From the NCBI GenBank assembly GCA_038501195.1, contig JBBPUQ010000003.1, positions 1,752,501 to 1,816,500 on the forward strand: a stretch of 64,000 bases of DNA. Direction: 5' to 3'. Position numbers and translations under genes: made by a program. Position 1 is the stretch's first letter. Every line of letters begins with the position of its first letter. The notes beneath the pieces were generated by a model. The model saw only the letters and a program-made list of their open reading frames with translations, did no database searches and had not been told where the DNA came from. This stretch comes from Nemania diffusa (taxonomy: Eukaryota; Ascomycota; Sordariomycetes; Xylariales; Xylariaceae). Positions 24,413 through 36,349 of this stretch are shown here, one piece after another.

Positions 24413-25740
24413 TTAAGCCTCACGAAGTAGGAAATCATATGTCAGTTGCCACTTCGCCCCGTCATCGCCTTTCCTCTCTTCGAACTTCACGAGAAGTTCC
24501 TCCTTGACTGCAAACACAGCATCGGCCGCCGTGTGTGGATCGTCACGGTCGAAGATCTGCGTCGTGAGCGCCCCGTGCCCGGCCGCCGTGACGATGAAAT
24601 GGATGTGCGCCGGCCGGTACGCCCCGCGATCGAGCAGCTTCAGTAACCGGCCCGCCGGCCCGTCGGACGGGATCGGGTATGCCGTAGGGCGCACTGCAGT
24701 AGTCGTGAGTTAGTTATCGTTGTTTTCAAACCCCGAGAAGCTTCTAGGTATGATTTCAGTCTGAAGAAAGGAGGGGTTGGATTGGGTTTACGGTAGGAAC
24801 ATCATTGACATAAGAAGGGAAGAAAGGAGCTAGCCCCCCCCCTTTTCTCAAGAATCACTTACTAGCGTACATCTCATAGCGTCCGTTCTCGTCCGTCTTG
24901 AATCGCCCGCGTAGGTTCATGTCGGGCTGGTCCGAGTCCTGCTGCTCGTAGAGCCCGTTGGGGCCGGCCAGCCAGACGTCGACGGTGGCGTTGGGGACCG
25001 GCCTACGTGTCGAAGCGGATAGCACACGGCCTGAGATGTGTGCTAGGAGCGGCGTCGCTTTTTCGTACCACGGGGTGTCCCGCGCTGAGGCTGAGATGAT
25101 GCTACTTCCGTTGGCTAGTAATGGCGCATCTGCACGGTAGAAAGGCCCTAGCACCGTAGAGGGCGTCGTGGTATCGCTGCCACCGGTCGTGCGCAGTAGA
25201 AGCTTCGAAGTGATCTCGTCAACTAGCGATTCGACGCCGAGGATGTCGCAGATAAGTAGTGTCTCGTTGCGCTTGTCCGTCGACATGCGGCCCGCCTCGT
25301 TGATCTAAACATTATGTTAACACGTGGACGAATGGATACATCTAGTGAACAAAGGCAGACGAATTTATAGGATGAACCAAGTATCTATCTCGCTTTCGTG
25401 CGAATATGAATCCTCATGTTCATCTTAATATCAGGTTGTTGGGCAAAGAGACAAGGAAACTGGAAGGCAATACGGGTGCACTCACCATCTCTAAGGCGGC
25501 CATGCACTCTGCGACGGTGAGATCAACCTCTCGCGCGAAATCATGCATGTGCCGGATCAATGCTGGCATAATTTGCTTCAGTCGCGGGTTGGCATCGCGA
25601 CCAGTGGCAGCAACGACAAGATCCGTGAAGGACGGGTCGTATTCTGTGCTGTTTTCATATTTGCAGTTCACGGTCATCGGCTTATCACCACCCAGGAACC
25701 ACCTAAATCCCAGACCGGCTTTTCTATACCACTCGAACAT
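24413..25740 (-). CDS. Intradiol ring-cleavage dioxygenase (catechol / hydroxyquinol 1,2-dioxygenase type)
   Basis: Three exons: 25740-25486, 25304-24863 and 24693-24413. They give 325 aa. The N-terminal dimerisation region reads FTDLVVAATGRDANPRLKQI and RHMHDFAREVDLTVAE. The catalytic domain has TVLGPFYRADAP and the four non-haem Fe(III) ligands expected for the family: Tyr204 (PNGLYEQQD), Tyr238 (RPTAYPIPSDGP), His262 and His264 (YRPAHIHF). The enzyme opens aromatic diols between the hydroxyls to give muconate or maleylacetate for the beta-ketoadipate pathway. Substrate choice cannot be read from sequence; the fungal hydroxyquinol group is the closest remembered match. The start is uncertain: ATG at 25677 would drop an odd 21-residue leader. 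No other aromatic-pathway genes are near. Confidence 0.87.
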
Positions 25741-28543
25741 GGCTTAGTTAGTGCAAAATCTTGGGTTAGTTATCTCGTGCCAGTTGAAAGGTGGGAGGTA
25801 GTAGGTAGTTCTGGAAATGAAAAACTTTATGACTCCGTGCTCACTTTTTACTTAACCAGGGGGCAAATGTGAAAAGTGAATTCCAAGCCATAACAGACTA
25901 ATCAATATGAGACTATGCAAGCATGTCTGTTTCAGCATCGAAGAAACACTGCATTAACAGCGGCTTCGACTGATAGGTGGATGAATGCTGCCGTCCAGGC
26001 TTCATGCTTTTATGATATCTCTGAACCTTACCACGGCTATAGCACAACAACCCGGGAACGGGACCTAGCATTGCGGCAAACACAAAAGAACAATGATCCC
26101 GTAGAAACATTGGCGTTCGTTTGAACACACTATAGCTTAAGGGAGGCCACATCCCAGGAAGTACAGTTGGCTAACCATGCGTCCGTCTACTAATTCACTA
26201 GATAAGAGGGGCGAGAGAGGCGAGGGCAACATGTACATAAGCCCGCCTTATTTCTTTCCGATCGGCCTGTTTGTTCAGCGTTTGTTGTTATGGCTAGGCT
26301 ATATGTCAGGAGTATCAGTGTAGGCGAAGTGCATATAACAAATATTCTGGGATCCGGGATCGAGGAAAGAGCCAACAAGCCGACGAGCGCTGATCCGATC
26401 CGAGAAAAGCACTTCTTCTATGAAACAAATTTATCTAGCATTGCCTATCAAAGGTTCTCTCAGCTTGTACCGGTATTAAAGACTTCAAGTGTGATGTCAC
26501 ACTAGAGGGCGTGCTCGTCTAGGCTGATAACGCCCTGAGCCCAAGTGTAAGTCCTTCAAATATACCCCCATTTGCCTTGCCCGGCATCTCATTGAGGGAC
26601 AAGGGACAGCTCACCCTACGTAGTGCGCTCGTTTGACCAGAAGCTTGATTGCAGTCACAATTTATATTGCTTTTATCTTTAACTTTGTTCCTTAGGAAGC
26701 GAGGACCAGTCGCATAGGTACTGCGGCGCCGGTGGGGGTTCGGATCCCGTTTTTCTTTTCTTTTTCTTTATTCTTTTTTCCGTCTCTAGTTTAGTATAGT
26801 GTTTAATGCATCTATATGTACGCTTCGGCAAACTATTCGTTAGATAAGAGTTTAATTGTCTCTAGTAGTTATTTTTGGGCTATGACGATGTTAAAAATGG
26901 TAACCATGAGGTAGGCGGTTGGTCGACCTACCATTATTCGAACATCAAGATAAATTGCCATGTTTAACAAGAGATATCACAGCGCCATGGGTGTTCTAGG
27001 TATGTTACCATACCTATCTAGACACAGTTTCCAACAACCTAGCAACGTTTTCGCTAAGCGTATAGTTGCCGACTCCCTTCGAGACGTCGAGATGTTAAGA
27101 AAATATCCCGTCCGTTTGTATAGAGGAAAGCTAACGTAACACTTGTATCCAATCTTGAAACCTCGTAGCGGTCTCGCAGCGGCCTTGTGGCGGCAGCTCT
27201 TTCTGCACGAAGCTGATCTTATTCTTAGATACTCCATAACTTTACTTAGTGTTTCTGAGATCTCCGAGACCTTTTTCCTTTTCCCGGGCTGGTTTACCTT
27301 CAGGGTCTGCTCTATAAGGGATGTTGCTAGTTACAATTTCTATTGGGTAGCTGGTTAAAGCCTCGGTATTTTCGTATTAGTAGAGAACTAATAGCAAGCA
27401 AGCTTTTAAGGTAAATTGAGCATCGTTTCCATCAACGTGCAAGTCGTTAAAAGGGCATTGAATACGACGAAGAAACTCGGTAGGAGAATATTCGCAATAG
27501 CTAAACGTTTCTTTTGCATTAAAAAAAGTTTCGATAACATATATGTATGCCAATTATTTATAACCTAAAGCATGTAAAATTGCGAGTTCGTTTTAGGTGC
27601 CATCGCCAATCATACTAATACGACGGTTTTGGTGTTATGATATGATCGATTGAATAGTATCAGAATATTAGTGGAATCAACAACTAAGGATCTTCTAAAA
27701 AGAAATTTCCTTGAAACTTTATTGATGCATTGGTAAGACCCCGAAACGTAGTTGTACGTCGAATAAGATCTGTAGAGAGAGATAGAAAGTGTTGTTGTAG
27801 GTCTTTCGTATCAAGTGTTGTAACGTCGACTTAGCATTCTTCACCTGTTATAAATCCGGGTTTAATATTATCCATCTCTTAGAAATCAATTGATAAAAGC
27901 AAATATTCAGAATAAGGAGAAAGATCTCAGATGCTGATTTGGATAGGCCGAGAGCTTCGCCCAAGATTTGTAGTTCACATTTTGATACAGGTGGTCGGAA
28001 ATCATCAAGTTGGGAGTAGTCAGGGGTGCTATCGGTTTGGTGATACTTTGTTCCATAGTCAAATCAGTATAATAATTGAGGTAGCCGTCGAAGTGACTTC
28101 ATAATCTCGGTTTTAGGCCATGTGTATAACGACGTTCTGTGTAGTAGCTCAAATAAGCTGTGGTACGTTTAACGAATTTAATGGAGGTGTGTAAGGAGCA
28201 CATAGATTAGAGGCCTAAGAACGTGTGTAGATAGGATGAATTGACACGGTAAAATGATCGGGCGCCTGCATTGTTCAAACTCGTCACATAGAGCGATAAG
28301 CTGTACAAGGTGAGACCACATAATTATATTCGCCAAGAAAGCGATTCGTCAAATGATACTGTTCGTCACCATCTGGAGCGCACATTAAAATTTGACACTG
28401 GGAGCACAGGTGTACTCGTGTTTTTGCCTTCTTTGAAAAAATTAATAATAAAATAAATAAATCAATTCGATGTATGAAGCTATCAGGAGCAATGTGCGAG
28501 ATCAAATTTCTAGCAGCTTGCTGTGCTGTGCTATGCGGCGCCT
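25741..28543. other. Gene-empty, increasingly AT-rich spacer
   Basis: No supported gene. From about 26700 to 28500 the sequence is AT-rich with dense stops in all frames, which looks like decayed repeat DNA, but I cannot name an element. A minus-strand stretch around 28060-27880 reads open in two frames without recognisable domains. Confidence 0.5.
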
Positions 28544-31221
28544 TTAAGTACTATCAACGGCGTCATGGAAAGTGCTGTCAATAGCCCCTTCGTCAATTTC
28601 CGCTTCCGTCGTCTCCTCATCTGTAATATTGTTTGTGCGCAAGAGGCTGCGCAAATCTTCCTCGCTAATGATGCTCTCGAGACTTCCTCTCCTAACGCCT
28701 AACCGTGTCTCACGCCTCCCCTGTTCTATCAAGCGCTCTATCTTTAGTCGGTTTGCAATAAACTTTAGTTTTGGAAAAGCGCTCTGTTGTCCTTCGTGTA
28801 GCATTCGCGCGAGACGATCTGGCCCGGGGTCTGATAAAACCTTCCAAATGTCGGATAATTGTGACTGTGGCCAAATTGTTATCGTACCACTGAACTGCTG
28901 CAGCCATAACTGAGACCAGTCCTGGCCAAGGGGACGGGGTAAGAGTTCAAGATGCCTCAGCACTTTTAACCACTTGTTAAGGTCTAACTTTATGAACTGC
29001 TCCGCAGCAGACCCTAGAAAACCCCCTCGCCAACCGCGGCCCCTTCGGTGCGTTACCGGGGACCCTACCGTTCCTCTCGACGAGAAGAAAAACAATGAGA
29101 TGTGCGGGTTGACTTGGCTGACAATAGTGAAATTAACATTGAATTGAAGATTAAGAGCCCTAATTGGGATGTCTGTCCTCAAGCTACCATCTTTCCACTA
29201 ATGGGTCATGTCAATAAAGCCTTGAAACCCGACGAATGCACCCGATTGTGTGCAACTCAACTGACTGTTAAGGAAAAGGGGGATCTCATACCTTGTGGCC
29301 AAAAGAATACGGAACGAGGGAGCCATCCGAAGTTTTCATCATGAGCACAACGGGATTCAAAATTCCCGGTACGGCAGCGCTCGCTAACACGGCAGACCAT
29401 ATCACACAGTCAGGGGATGTTAGATAATTGCAGAGAATTGTGGGAGAGTGAGGATCAGCCGGAACACACTAGAACACTCAGAGTTAGTTATCAACTTATG
29501 GGGATTTTAAAGCCTCCAGACATTGCATTGACCTTAAAAAAAGAAACCGTCTGCTTTGGAAGTTGCTGACACAAGAAGAAAATGACTCTGACAATTACTC
29601 ACTGAAACGTTTAGAATGCGACCGGTTCTTTCATATGCCTATCGTTATAGACTCGGTCAGCTTAGAAAAATTGCCTTTTTGTTTAGATGAGCCACACCTC
29701 TTTAAATGTCATGGAACCACGGGACCACCAACTGGCCTGTCTTGCCCAGTCGACAGAATCGAATCTTGCTCCAGTCTTCCACCATCTCGGAAGCCATGTG
29801 GTGATAGGTTCAGAACAAGCCTTGATATTATGAGCAAGGGCCGGAACTAGTAATTGCCTAAGCTCCTCGTTCGTTCTAGTTGCTACGAGAGCGGCTACAA
29901 GAGCACCACCACTAGTGCCAGTAATAACGTCAGGAAGAAGGTCTGCTTCAAGCAATGCCTTGACAACGCCAAAATGGTAATATGCAAATGACTTTAATGG
30001 TGTTAGCGAATGGCCTCCGTGTACTAGTCTATAAAGGTCCCGGGTGATCGGGATTAAAAGGGGGAGAGGCGAGAGCGATCGCTTAAAAAAAATAAAACTT
30101 ACAGCTCCTCCGGAGAGACACAAGGCTGTTCGGCCGAAGTTGGCGTGCATTCTTTTGAATAAAGAACGCTTCTCATCAAAGGATAATTGCCGCGAATTCT
30201 TTAGAAACAGAGTACTTTTCTCGACTGCGCGTCAAGTTAGCTAGCTAGGTCTAAGACGCGCGGATATAAAAGAAGGTAGTATCCCACCTTGATCTATAAA
30301 ATGCTGCACTAGATTCTTCGTCCCGTAATACGTTTGGCTGTAAAGTCTTGGGTTTTCTACGCCCACGAAGTTGTTTTTGACGCAAGCCTCAGTCAAAGCT
30401 TTGAGGCCCTCAACAGCTTGCTTGCTACCGCCTTCTATAGCTTGGTCCCCTCCTTCTTGCTCGGCAGCCTTACGATGCCTGCGGATCTGTTCATAAACCC
30501 GATGGACAGTCTTGGAGTCGTAGTAGGCGTATTCGTTCTCCTCTTTCCAGTGCTCGTTTCCTAAATAGGCATCCATCTCTTTCGCAGCACGTACCCAATC
30601 GCGATAAGTGCTCGAAACGCGCATGGCTCGCCGTAACCGCTCCCGTCTTCCTGTCCAAGCGATGTAGTGCTCATAGAGGTATATATAGAATCTCGTCGCG
30701 AGATAGGCAGCACCAAGACCGATGATCCACAGCACAACGGAGATGAGGAAGGGCCATTTCAGCAGGCCATACAAATAGCCTTCTCGAGTTTCGTCGATGG
30801 TCCGACGGCCAATGCTAATCTTCTTCCTCTTGCGCCGCCGATGCTTGGGTTTCTCGTTTACAGGCGCCCAGTCGTTTTGCGCTGTGATAAACATGCTACT
30901 CTGAGCGCCACTTGGGTGACTCGCGGACCCAGGCAAGCCTTCGGTATCGACGGACGCGGTAGAACCCGAGCGCGTATAATCGAGGCCAACCCAGGCCGGA
31001 TCAGCAGGGCTCCGTATGCTTGAGGGCGAGCCATCTTCTGATGTGGGTGTCGGATCGGGCGCGGAGAGAGCCTGGGCAAAAGCGGCTAGGTGTTCGGCAG
31101 GGACAAACTGACGGTCTATATCGGGGAGTCTGGTATGATCGAAAGACTCGGGAGGGTAGCCATAGTTGTGATGGCGCTTGGCAGTGAAGAGGGACAGGAA
31201 TAACCGTTTGACATCTGTCAT
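28544..31221 (-). CDS. Patatin-like triacylglycerol lipase / acyltransferase (Tgl3/4/5-SDP1 group)
   Basis: Six exons: 31221-30288, 30224-30103, 29991-29698, 29638-29603 (36 bp), 29468-29292 and 29197-28544. They join in frame to 738 aa. A basic, Ser-rich N-terminal region precedes a membrane-associated hairpin (about 153-185, LKWPFLISVVLWIIGLG). The DUF3336-type segment (YYGTKNLVQHFIDQ) follows, then the patatin fold: oxyanion loop LSGGA (348-352), nucleophile GTSGG (377-381, Ser379) and catalytic Asp524 in KDGS. The flank SAVLASAAVPGILNPVVLM and the tail FNVNFTIVSQVNPHISLFFF are typical. Such proteins release fatty acids from triacylglycerol on lipid droplets. The catalytic dyad is intact. 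The 36-bp exon (AYERTGRILNVS) is supported by family conservation and clean splice sites on both sides. Confidence 0.88.
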
Positions 31222-32279
31222 GGTTGTTGAGCTGAAGCAAAACGTGGAGTAAGTATCCTCATGATCGAGGGGAACCTGCGATTAATTGACTAGGCGCCAA
31301 CACGAGAGAGATAACCTGTCTTCATCTAGACAAAAAAAAAGAAAAAGAACCGAGGGACACGGCGGCAACCCGTGGTTGTCTCGCTAGAGTTGTCAGATGC
31401 CGGTCTGAGTCCAAAGTCGCCCCACGAGGATGAAGAAGGAGAGAGCCTCCGTTCATTTCATGTTGGCTTGCAGGGGTCCTGGAGGGTCACTTTGTCCGAC
31501 GTCATTGTCGTGCGACCTAGGGATTCTGTTGGGACACTAGGCAGTTGCGTACTGTATGTAGATACAGTGCATACAATAGACACTGTATTATAGACTACCT
31601 AAGGTACTTACATGTAAGTACGCTGCCAACTACGCAACCTCAAATACGAAATTGACGAAGATAGTTGCTCACGCAAGCCGTCACCGAGTTCTCTCTCTCT
31701 AAGCGGTTATCTAGTGTATACAAAATAGGTGGGTAGGTTGAGGATCGAGCCTATGGACGCCAATCCCCGGAACGATTATATACGACTCACAGAAATTATA
31801 TCAGAAAAGTACAATCGCTGACGCCATCTAAGTACTATGCAAGAAATATGACGCCCAGGAAAGGACGCAAACCATAAAAACAAAATGGGTTTTATCAATT
31901 ACTAGTAGCCTTCAAGAAGCCATCTCTTTCGATCTTACTGACCAATTCCTTTAGAGCGGCCGATCTGTGTAGGTGCTCGCCGATGGAGTTGTATGGCAAG
32001 ACCCATCTATCATGGTTATGAGTGTACAACCTAATTTCTCATGTGAGGAAATACTCCCGTGGTATGATGTATGTTAAAAAAACGTTGGCATTTGACACGA
32101 GGGCCTCTAGTCATTGACTCCATTAAAACATTCCCGTAAGCCTGACCAGAGTTCAGAATCAAATAAGCTGCCCATGAAAAAAAAAACTCCAGAATTGCGT
32201 ACGACATCCGTATCTTCGTTCACATGGTTGCTGCTTGCTAACAAGGATTGTAGCACAGGTATTCGTAGACATGTTTATC
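31222..32279. other. Spacer between the lipase and SAR1
   Basis: Lipase upstream region and SAR1 3' UTR. It contains a perfect 18-bp palindrome at 31604-31621. No supported gene. Confidence 0.6.
31604..31621. repeat. Perfect 18-bp palindrome GTACTTACATGTAAGTAC
   Basis: Self-complementary over 18 bases and centred on ACATGT, like the palindromes at 3068 and 38287. Confidence 0.9.
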
Positions 32280-34084
<1,805 letters not shown>

Positions 34085-36349
34085 TTAGATAGATAGAACA
34101 TATTGATCGGGATCTAGCTTCCCAGCAGAGAGTAATCCGATTTCTCTCATTCGCTCGGCTCCCTTACCCGGTTGAGGCCTCTGCTGAACAAGTTGGCCTT
34201 TTCGCGCCTTGTTATTATGTTTCTGGAGGTATTTCTCTTTGAATTTCTCTCTTCGGCGTTGACGCTTTTGCTCCAACCCCTTGACGATATCAATAGCACC
34301 CCGGACATGAGCCCCGGATTCTGATGGCTTGCTCATACGGCGCTGGTTCTTGATGTGTTGAGGGAAGAGAGCTGAAGCCCTAGGAAGAGACTTTGTATGC
34401 GTCAGCCCAGGGCGAAAAGCCAACGCCTTCCAGTGTGCATTTTGATATGGTCCACCTTGAGCCAGAGAAGCCGGAGGAGATCTCATGGCACGGCCGGGTG
34501 GGGGCGGCGAGAATAGTCGACGAGGAGATTGCCTGTCAAAAAGGCGTCTCGGGGAACGGCCTCGAGCCTTGGGTGGCGGAGAATGATACCGTTTTGGGGA
34601 CGCGTGAGCCGGCTTCCGTTTACGATGCTCGCCATCGTAGTCTTTAGTGTGATCGATATCTTCCAATTCTCCATGTAGCCACAGCTGCTCATCACTGTCG
34701 TGGCCACGCCTACGGAGCTCCATCTCCTCATCCTCAGGCTCAGAAGTGGGAAAACTAGGGTCGATATCCTGTGGAATAAGGTGGAGTTTCTCTCGACGTC
34801 TCACGGCCATGCAAGAAATATAGGCATTCTCCAGAACGCGATCTTCATCAAGTGTACCGCATACAAAGTCGGTAGAATCAGGCAATTCGGGAGTACCAGG
34901 GCGGAATTTGATCCTACGACCTCTCTCTCGAATTCTCCTAGACGCTTTGGCTCCTTCTGAAGACGAAGAGTCGGATTTTTCGCCTACCGAGGAGGGGCGA
35001 CGATGAATCGGCTTATCATTTGACAGCCGAAGAGCCAGGCCGGGACTTGGGGTCCAAAGTTGCAATTCACAATCGTCCTCGTCCTCGGAGTCTGCAAACC
35101 CAATCTCATTGTCCGTGTTGTAGCCATCAGAAGCAACATCGTCAGATCTATAGTCTGATTGAGAATCAAAGGCTTCATCTTCAGCGTCTTCGTCGTCGTC
35201 GTCGTCGAAATCGTTCGTCAGATCGGCGTCCTCCTCATTTTCCAAACTAGCCTCCTCATATTCTTCCTCTTCAAGAGCCTCTTCCTCGGCCTCCTTGCCT
35301 AGCCGGCGAATCTCGTTCTCTTTTCGTAGCGTGTCATTGATGGTTAAGCGAGCAGAGCTGGGCGGAAGATGCTGCCGAATCCAATCCTCCTGCAGAGGCT
35401 CATCGCTTGCAAACTCATGAAATCGGGATGACTCCGCGTTCAGATCATTGGCGTTGGCAGTAAGATATGTGGAAGGCCGAATCGTCACCGGGCTCTGGTT
35501 AACAGGGTGTGGAGTGAGTGATCGCTGGCGCCGACCACGGTTCACAGAAGGAGACCGAGACTTGCGGGGCATAGGAGAAGCAGTTCGATGCTTTTTCGAT
35601 GTCTCAATAGACGATAAATCATGATTCTGTTGGTCGCGCTGAGGTGGTCCAACGCGGGAGACAGGTTTTGCAGGGCAAGCAAACTTTATGCAGGTCTTTC
35701 GCAGTGGCTTCTCTTCAGTTGCGGATGGAGAAACTACGGATTGAGGTCGGTCCAAAGGCCTCCTGGCGTCGGGTTTGGGGCCGCAGGCAAAGGAGATACA
35801 TCGCTTCTTCTGAAGCGCCTCCATTGCCATATCTCTCTTTTCGCCGCACGGCTGCGTTGGGGGCAGACCCAATTGTATAGATGAAACCTGTTTTCTAGAA
35901 TCGCCAGTACCAACAATTCCTTGTCTTGCGTCGAACAAATTCCTATTTAGCTCGACTAGGGAAATAACTGGTGGTGGTGGACTTGGGGTATTTGTCCGGG
36001 CCGGGCTTGTAAGCCCTGTGTCACTGGTAAGGTCGCCAGTAGAACCAAGGCTAACGTTGCTATTCAGAGATCGCCGTCTTGTGGGTGCAAGGCGGGGCGG
36101 AATATTTACGTTCTCCTCGCTGGACTCATGAAGTGCTTTCGTTAAGAGAGATTCGGAATGGTCGACGATTCTGGGAACAACGGTCCTCCTAAATTGACTC
36201 CGGGCGGAATTTAGGTCGAATCCCAGGTCCGGGGGTTCATCTAAATCGGCAGCTATCTCATCGTCTGGGAGATGTTGCAATCGAGCTCCGAGTGAAGTCC
36301 ACGCCAACACACCGGATGTGACCACATCGTTGGCTCGCCCGTTCGCCAT
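34085..36349 (-). CDS. DUF2457 family protein, large disordered protein of unknown function
   Basis: One uninterrupted exon of 754 aa from MANGRANDVVTSGVLAWTSL. The frame stays open upstream to 36436, but the residues added there look like leader, so I prefer the inner ATG at 36349. The protein is mostly disordered: Pro/Ser/Arg-rich N- and C-terminal parts flank a long Glu/Asp tract (EEEALEEEEYEEASLENEED, then a run of Asp). Two copies of the motif Cys-Ile-x-Phe-Ala-Cys-x-x-Lys-Pro (RCISFACGPKP and TCIKFACPAKP) lie in the first third. The C-terminal third has a conserved-looking block with ISCMAVRRREKLHLIPQDID and a basic coiled segment QKRQRRREKFKEKYLQKHN. The family is fungal and uncharacterised. 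A nuclear or RNA-associated role is only a guess from composition. Confidence 0.8.
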   Translation of the reverse strand: MANGRANDVVTSGVLAWTSLGARLQHLPDDEIAADLDEPPDLGFDLNSARSQFRRTVVPRIVDHSESLLTKALHESSEENVNIPPRLAPTRRRSLNSNVSLGSTGDLTSDTGLTSPARTNTPSPPPPVISLVELNRNLFDARQGIVGTGDSRKQVSSIQLGLPPTQPCGEKRDMAMEALQKKRCISFACGPKPDARRPLDRPQSVVSPSATEEKPLRKTCIKFACPAKPVSRVGPPQRDQQNHDLSSIETSKKHRTASPMPRKSRSPSVNRGRRQRSLTPHPVNQSPVTIRPSTYLTANANDLNAESSRFHEFASDEPLQEDWIRQHLPPSSARLTINDTLRKENEIRRLGKEAEEEALEEEEYEEASLENEEDADLTNDFDDDDDEDAEDEAFDSQSDYRSDDVASDGYNTDNEIGFADSEDEDDCELQLWTPSPGLALRLSNDKPIHRRPSSVGEKSDSSSSEGAKASRRIRERGRRIKFRPGTPELPDSTDFVCGTLDEDRVLENAYISCMAVRRREKLHLIPQDIDPSFPTSEPEDEEMELRRRGHDSDEQLWLHGELEDIDHTKDYDGEHRKRKPAHASPKRYHSPPPKARGRSPRRLFDRQSPRRLFSPPPPGRAMRSPPASLAQGGPYQNAHWKALAFRPGLTHTKSLPRASALFPQHIKNQRRMSKPSESGAHVRGAIDIVKGLEQKRQRRREKFKEKYLQKHNNKARKGQLVQQRPQPGKGAERMREIGLLSAGKLDPDQYVLSI

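Noticed and set aside
26738..26775. GGGGGTTCGGATCCCG followed by a T-rich run, resembling a tRNA 3' end with terminator
   Set aside because: The T loop lacks the normal TTCGANT, and no matching acceptor, D or anticodon arms are found upstream.
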